Source: XN24 sp035514535 (GTDB lineage Bacteria > Pseudomonadota > Gammaproteobacteria > Steroidobacterales > XN24). From it: a DNA stretch of 6,084 nucleotides. The notes under the pieces are model-generated. The model did no database searches, was not told the origin of the DNA, and was given only the letters and a program-made list of their open reading frames with translations. Position 1 is the first letter of the stretch. Each line of letters opens with the position of its first letter. Shown piece by piece: positions 5,913 to 6,084 of the stretch. The position numbers and the translations under genes were made by a program. Location of the stretch: NCBI GenBank assembly GCA_035514535.1, contig DATKAZ010000087.1, positions 1-6,084 on the forward strand, written 5' to 3'.

Positions 5913-6002
5913 TGGGGACACTCCTGAAAAGCTGGTTTGGGGACACTGCTAAAATGGCCCTTTCAGGAGTGTCCCCAAAAGGCCGAATCAGCAGTGTCCC
6001 CA
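5913..6002. repeat. REP-like palindrome, copy C (four arms, BIME-like composite)
   Basis: Four arms in the order forward, forward, inverse, inverse: GGGGACACTCCTGAA (5914-5928), GGGGACACTGCTAAA (5939-5953), TTCAGGAGTGTCCCC (5962-5976) and TCAGCAGTGTCCCC (5988-6001). The inner pair forms the same 40-bp unit as copies A and B (5938-5977), and the outer pair encloses it. Judged by the variable tenth base, however, arm 1 matches arm 3 perfectly over 17 bp and arm 2 best matches arm 4, a crossing arrangement. It begins 22 bases after the regulator stop and runs into the reading frame of the next gene. On the plus strand no T-tract follows. Confidence 0.85.
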
Positions 6003-6084
6003 TCCGACCCATCCGAGCTCCGGTGCTTCAAGGCTTATGACGTGCGCGGGCGGCTGCCCGAAGATCTCAATGCAGAGCTCGCCC
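5994..6084 (+). CDS. Phosphomannomutase/phosphoglucomutase N-terminus (alpha-D-phosphohexomutase family), 3' partial
   Basis: The last bases encode RCFKAYDVRGRLPEDLNAEL (from the Arg codon at 6021), which closely fits the opening of ManB/CpsG and AlgC-type phosphohexomutases, whose N-terminal signature is CFKAYDIRG followed by LNEELA. These enzymes interconvert hexose 6-phosphate and 1-phosphate in the cytoplasm, supplying GDP-mannose or UDP-glucose routes for envelope polysaccharides. The catalytic phosphoserine and metal sites lie beyond the window. The frame is open back to the TGA at 5895-5897 but holds no ATG. The nearest start is GTG at 5994-5996, which lies inside repeat copy C; TTG at 5937-5939 is the other option. 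AAAGG (5978-5982) is a weak, distant ribosome site. So the family call is good but the start is uncertain: the repeat may have displaced the original one. Confidence 0.75.
   Translation, partial: MSPSDPSELRCFKAYDVRGRLPEDLNAELA

Noticed and set aside
521..6002. CRISPR array
   Set aside because: The repeats are inverted palindromes in scattered clusters at gene ends, without regular direct repeats, spacers or cas genes.
5913..6002. Insertion-sequence ends or attachment site
   Set aside because: No transposase or integrase gene and no target-site duplication is visible; the arms fit a REP-like family better.

Overview
The window comes from a GC-rich Gram-negative bacterium. It carries a lipoprotein signal with a lipobox, Sec-type periplasmic proteins, a di-heme c-type cytochrome and a membrane-anchored CadC-type regulator with a TolB-like region and TPRs. 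Together with the REP-like palindromes this fits a proteobacterium, probably a gammaproteobacterium, but no feature fixes the taxon.

Layout. Positions 1-498 (+) hold the end of an NlpC/P60 lipoprotein (cell-wall endopeptidase) whose start lies before the window. It converges on a minus-strand block: a small secreted protein of unknown function (575-1198), a di-heme peroxidase-like cytochrome (1423-2991) and a second secreted protein (3007-3684). The two small proteins share motifs and look like divergent paralogues. The 3007-3684 gene and the cytochrome gene are 15 bp apart and probably form one transcript. It starts from an unusually AT-rich promoter with a good sigma70-like match and an inverted repeat of GTGTGAAA half-sites spaced three helical turns apart. 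Divergent from it, 3920-5890 (+) encodes a 656-aa regulator: winged helix, one membrane helix, TolB-like domain and TPR repeats. The last ~90 bases open a phosphomannomutase/phosphoglucomutase gene that runs off the end.

Three clusters of one palindromic repeat family (core GGGGACACTNCTRAA) sit at 521-560, 1357-1421 and 5913-6002, each just beyond the 3' end of a gene. They contain nine arms in all. The first resembles a Rho-independent terminator, the second can form two mutually exclusive hairpins, and the third has four arms that can pair nested or crossing and may reach into the phosphohexomutase reading frame.

Working model (inference): the membrane regulator senses an envelope condition through its periplasmic TolB/TPR part and controls the divergent operon through the inverted repeat. 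The operon supplies a periplasmic di-heme redox enzyme and one or two small secreted partner proteins. Most other open frames in the window are shadows of these genes.
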